Assembly (NCBI GenBank): GCA_030632745.1
Contig: DAOVUE010000134.1
Coordinates: 1 to 5,555 of the forward strand
From: Pseudomonadota bacterium
Lineage (GTDB): Bacteria; Pseudomonadota; Gammaproteobacteria; GRL18
Length of the DNA stretch: 5,555 bases
Direction of reading: 5' to 3'
Position numbers and translations under genes: made by a program. Shown here piece after piece: positions 5,021 through 5,555 of this stretch. A model generated the notes under the pieces. It searched no databases and was not told where the DNA came from. It worked only from the letters and a program-made list of their open reading frames with translations. How positions within the stretch are numbered: position 1 is the first letter of the stretch; the number at the start of each line of letters is the position of its first letter.

Positions 5021-5342
5021 TATCTTCTGCTCGATTAGCTTTTTCTTCTATACCTGACAGACCAAAGCGACGTGCCAGTTCATTGAGTACATCATCAGGC
5101 CCCAGATTATGGTACGACAACATGACCATACTGTGAAACCATAAATCTGCTGTTTCATAGATAATCTGTTCTTTATTACCACCCTTTGAGGCGATAACCA
5201 CTTCAGTTGCTTCTTCGCCTACTTTTTTCAGGATAGTATCTTGTCCCTTTTTATGCAGTTTTGCAACATAAGAAGTGTTTGGATCGGCCTGCTTGCGTTC
5301 TTCCAGAGTTTGAGCAAGTTGTTCCAGTATAGTATTCGGCAT
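5010..5342 (-). CDS. hisE: Phosphoribosyl-ATP pyrophosphatase
   Basis: HisE hydrolyses phosphoribosyl-ATP to phosphoribosyl-AMP and pyrophosphate, the second step of histidine synthesis. The 110-residue protein is the usual size for free-standing HisE, not the HisIE fusion of enterobacteria. It shows the all-alpha NTP-pyrophosphatase pattern: [20 protein letters not shown] (24-43), the acidic GEEATEV metal motif (42-48), and [14 protein letters not shown] (62-75). The ATG at 5342 agrees with the family N-terminus, although the ribosome site (GAAG about nine bases upstream) is weak. It lies 109 bases beyond hisF, with no hisI between them. The C-terminal codons form one arm of a hairpin described separately. 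Confidence 0.95.
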   Translation of the reverse strand: MPNTILEQLAQTLEERKQADPNTSYVAKLHKKGQDTILKKVGEEATEVVIASKGGNKEQIIYETADLWFHSMVMLSYHNLGPDDVLNELARRFGLSGIEEKANRAEDKGL

Positions 5343-5368
5343 ATTACGACTTCGTTTATTTATAGATG

Positions 5369-5389
5369 TCTTTTAAGCTTGGCTAAAGG
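5369..5389. repeat. Second copy of the 21-base intergenic element, before hisE
   Basis: The sequence matches 4941-4961 at 17 of 21 positions and includes GGCTAAAGGCTT, a decayed form of the GCTRANGGCTC motif. It occupies the hisF-hisE gap (5343-5451), which has no other coding potential and no convincing promoter. Confidence 0.4.
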
Positions 5390-5451
5390 CTTCAGAGTTT
5401 TTTTATAATAGATGCAATTTTTTATGGGGGTATCCCGACTGTTTTTCAAGC

Positions 5452-5555
5452 TCACAGGCGAACTTCAATCCCCTTTTTGGCCATATGCTGTTTTGCTTCA
5501 GCAATACTGTATTCAGCAAAATGGAAAATACTGGCTGCTAATACCGCATCAGCAT
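5452..5555 (-). CDS. hisF: Imidazole glycerol phosphate synthase cyclase subunit, 3' end only
   Basis: Only the last 33 complete codons are in the window; the gene continues past the right edge. The visible residues include [12 protein letters not shown], followed by [20 protein letters not shown] and a TGA stop at 5452-5454. This is the highly conserved HisF C-terminus, including the last strand and helix of its TIM barrel. HisF uses ammonia made by HisH to convert PRFAR into imidazole glycerol phosphate and AICAR. It is the upstream member of the his-hinT-tat gene chain, in the same orientation. Confidence 0.95.
   Translation of the reverse strand, partial: ADAVLAASIFHFAEYSIAEAKQHMAKKGIEVRL

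Noticed and set aside
5400..5450. Promoter in the hisF-hisE gap (TTGAAA followed by an AT-rich stretch)
   Set aside because: The -10 candidates are poor or wrongly spaced, and hisE most likely shares a transcript with hisF.

Overview
This window looks like chromosomal DNA from a sulfur-oxidising gammaproteobacterium of moderately low GC content. Three things suggest this. A gene at the left end encodes a secreted Gly/Asn/Tyr-rich protein of the sulfur-globule type. The HemF and TatABC proteins closely resemble the gammaproteobacterial versions. The gene chain from histidine biosynthesis through hinT to tatABC is a familiar gammaproteobacterial arrangement. I cannot name a genus from sequence alone.

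Every recognised gene is on the minus strand, so the window reads right to left. In transcription order the genes are: the 3' end of hisF (5452-5555), hisE (5010-5342), hinT (4582-4917), tatA (4055-4318), tatB (3642-4013), tatC (2577-3569), a gene-free stretch holding mobile-element remains (about 2137-2576), hemF (922-1836), and the sulfur-globule gene (115-732) with a strong stem-loop terminator at 39-78. HisF and HisE act in histidine synthesis. HinT is a purine nucleotide phosphoramidase. TatABC is the twin-arginine exporter for folded, often cofactor-bearing proteins. HemF is the oxygen-dependent haem enzyme. The globule protein has its own Sec-type signal peptide and its own promoter candidate.

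The genes themselves are ordinary; the spaces between them are more interesting. The hinT-tatA gap holds two tandem units of about 90 bp. Each folds into a two-tier hairpin whose stems differ in sequence but keep their pairing. A boundary motif, GCTRANGGCTC, marks these units, recurs in the hisE-hinT and (degenerate) hisF-hisE gaps, and appears in frame inside the repetitive C-terminal tail of tatC. The tatC-hemF gap holds a 107-bp MITE-like element with perfect 16-bp inverted repeats and a 4-bp target duplication. Next to it is a string of hairpins resembling the right end of an IS200/IS605-type element. A second hairpin of that type lies just before the hemF start, inside a 95-codon open extension of unknown status. 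A 12-bp inverted repeat brackets the -35 of the globule-gene promoter.

I found no CRISPR array, tRNA, rRNA or complete transposase gene, and no clear evidence of a new multi-gene system.
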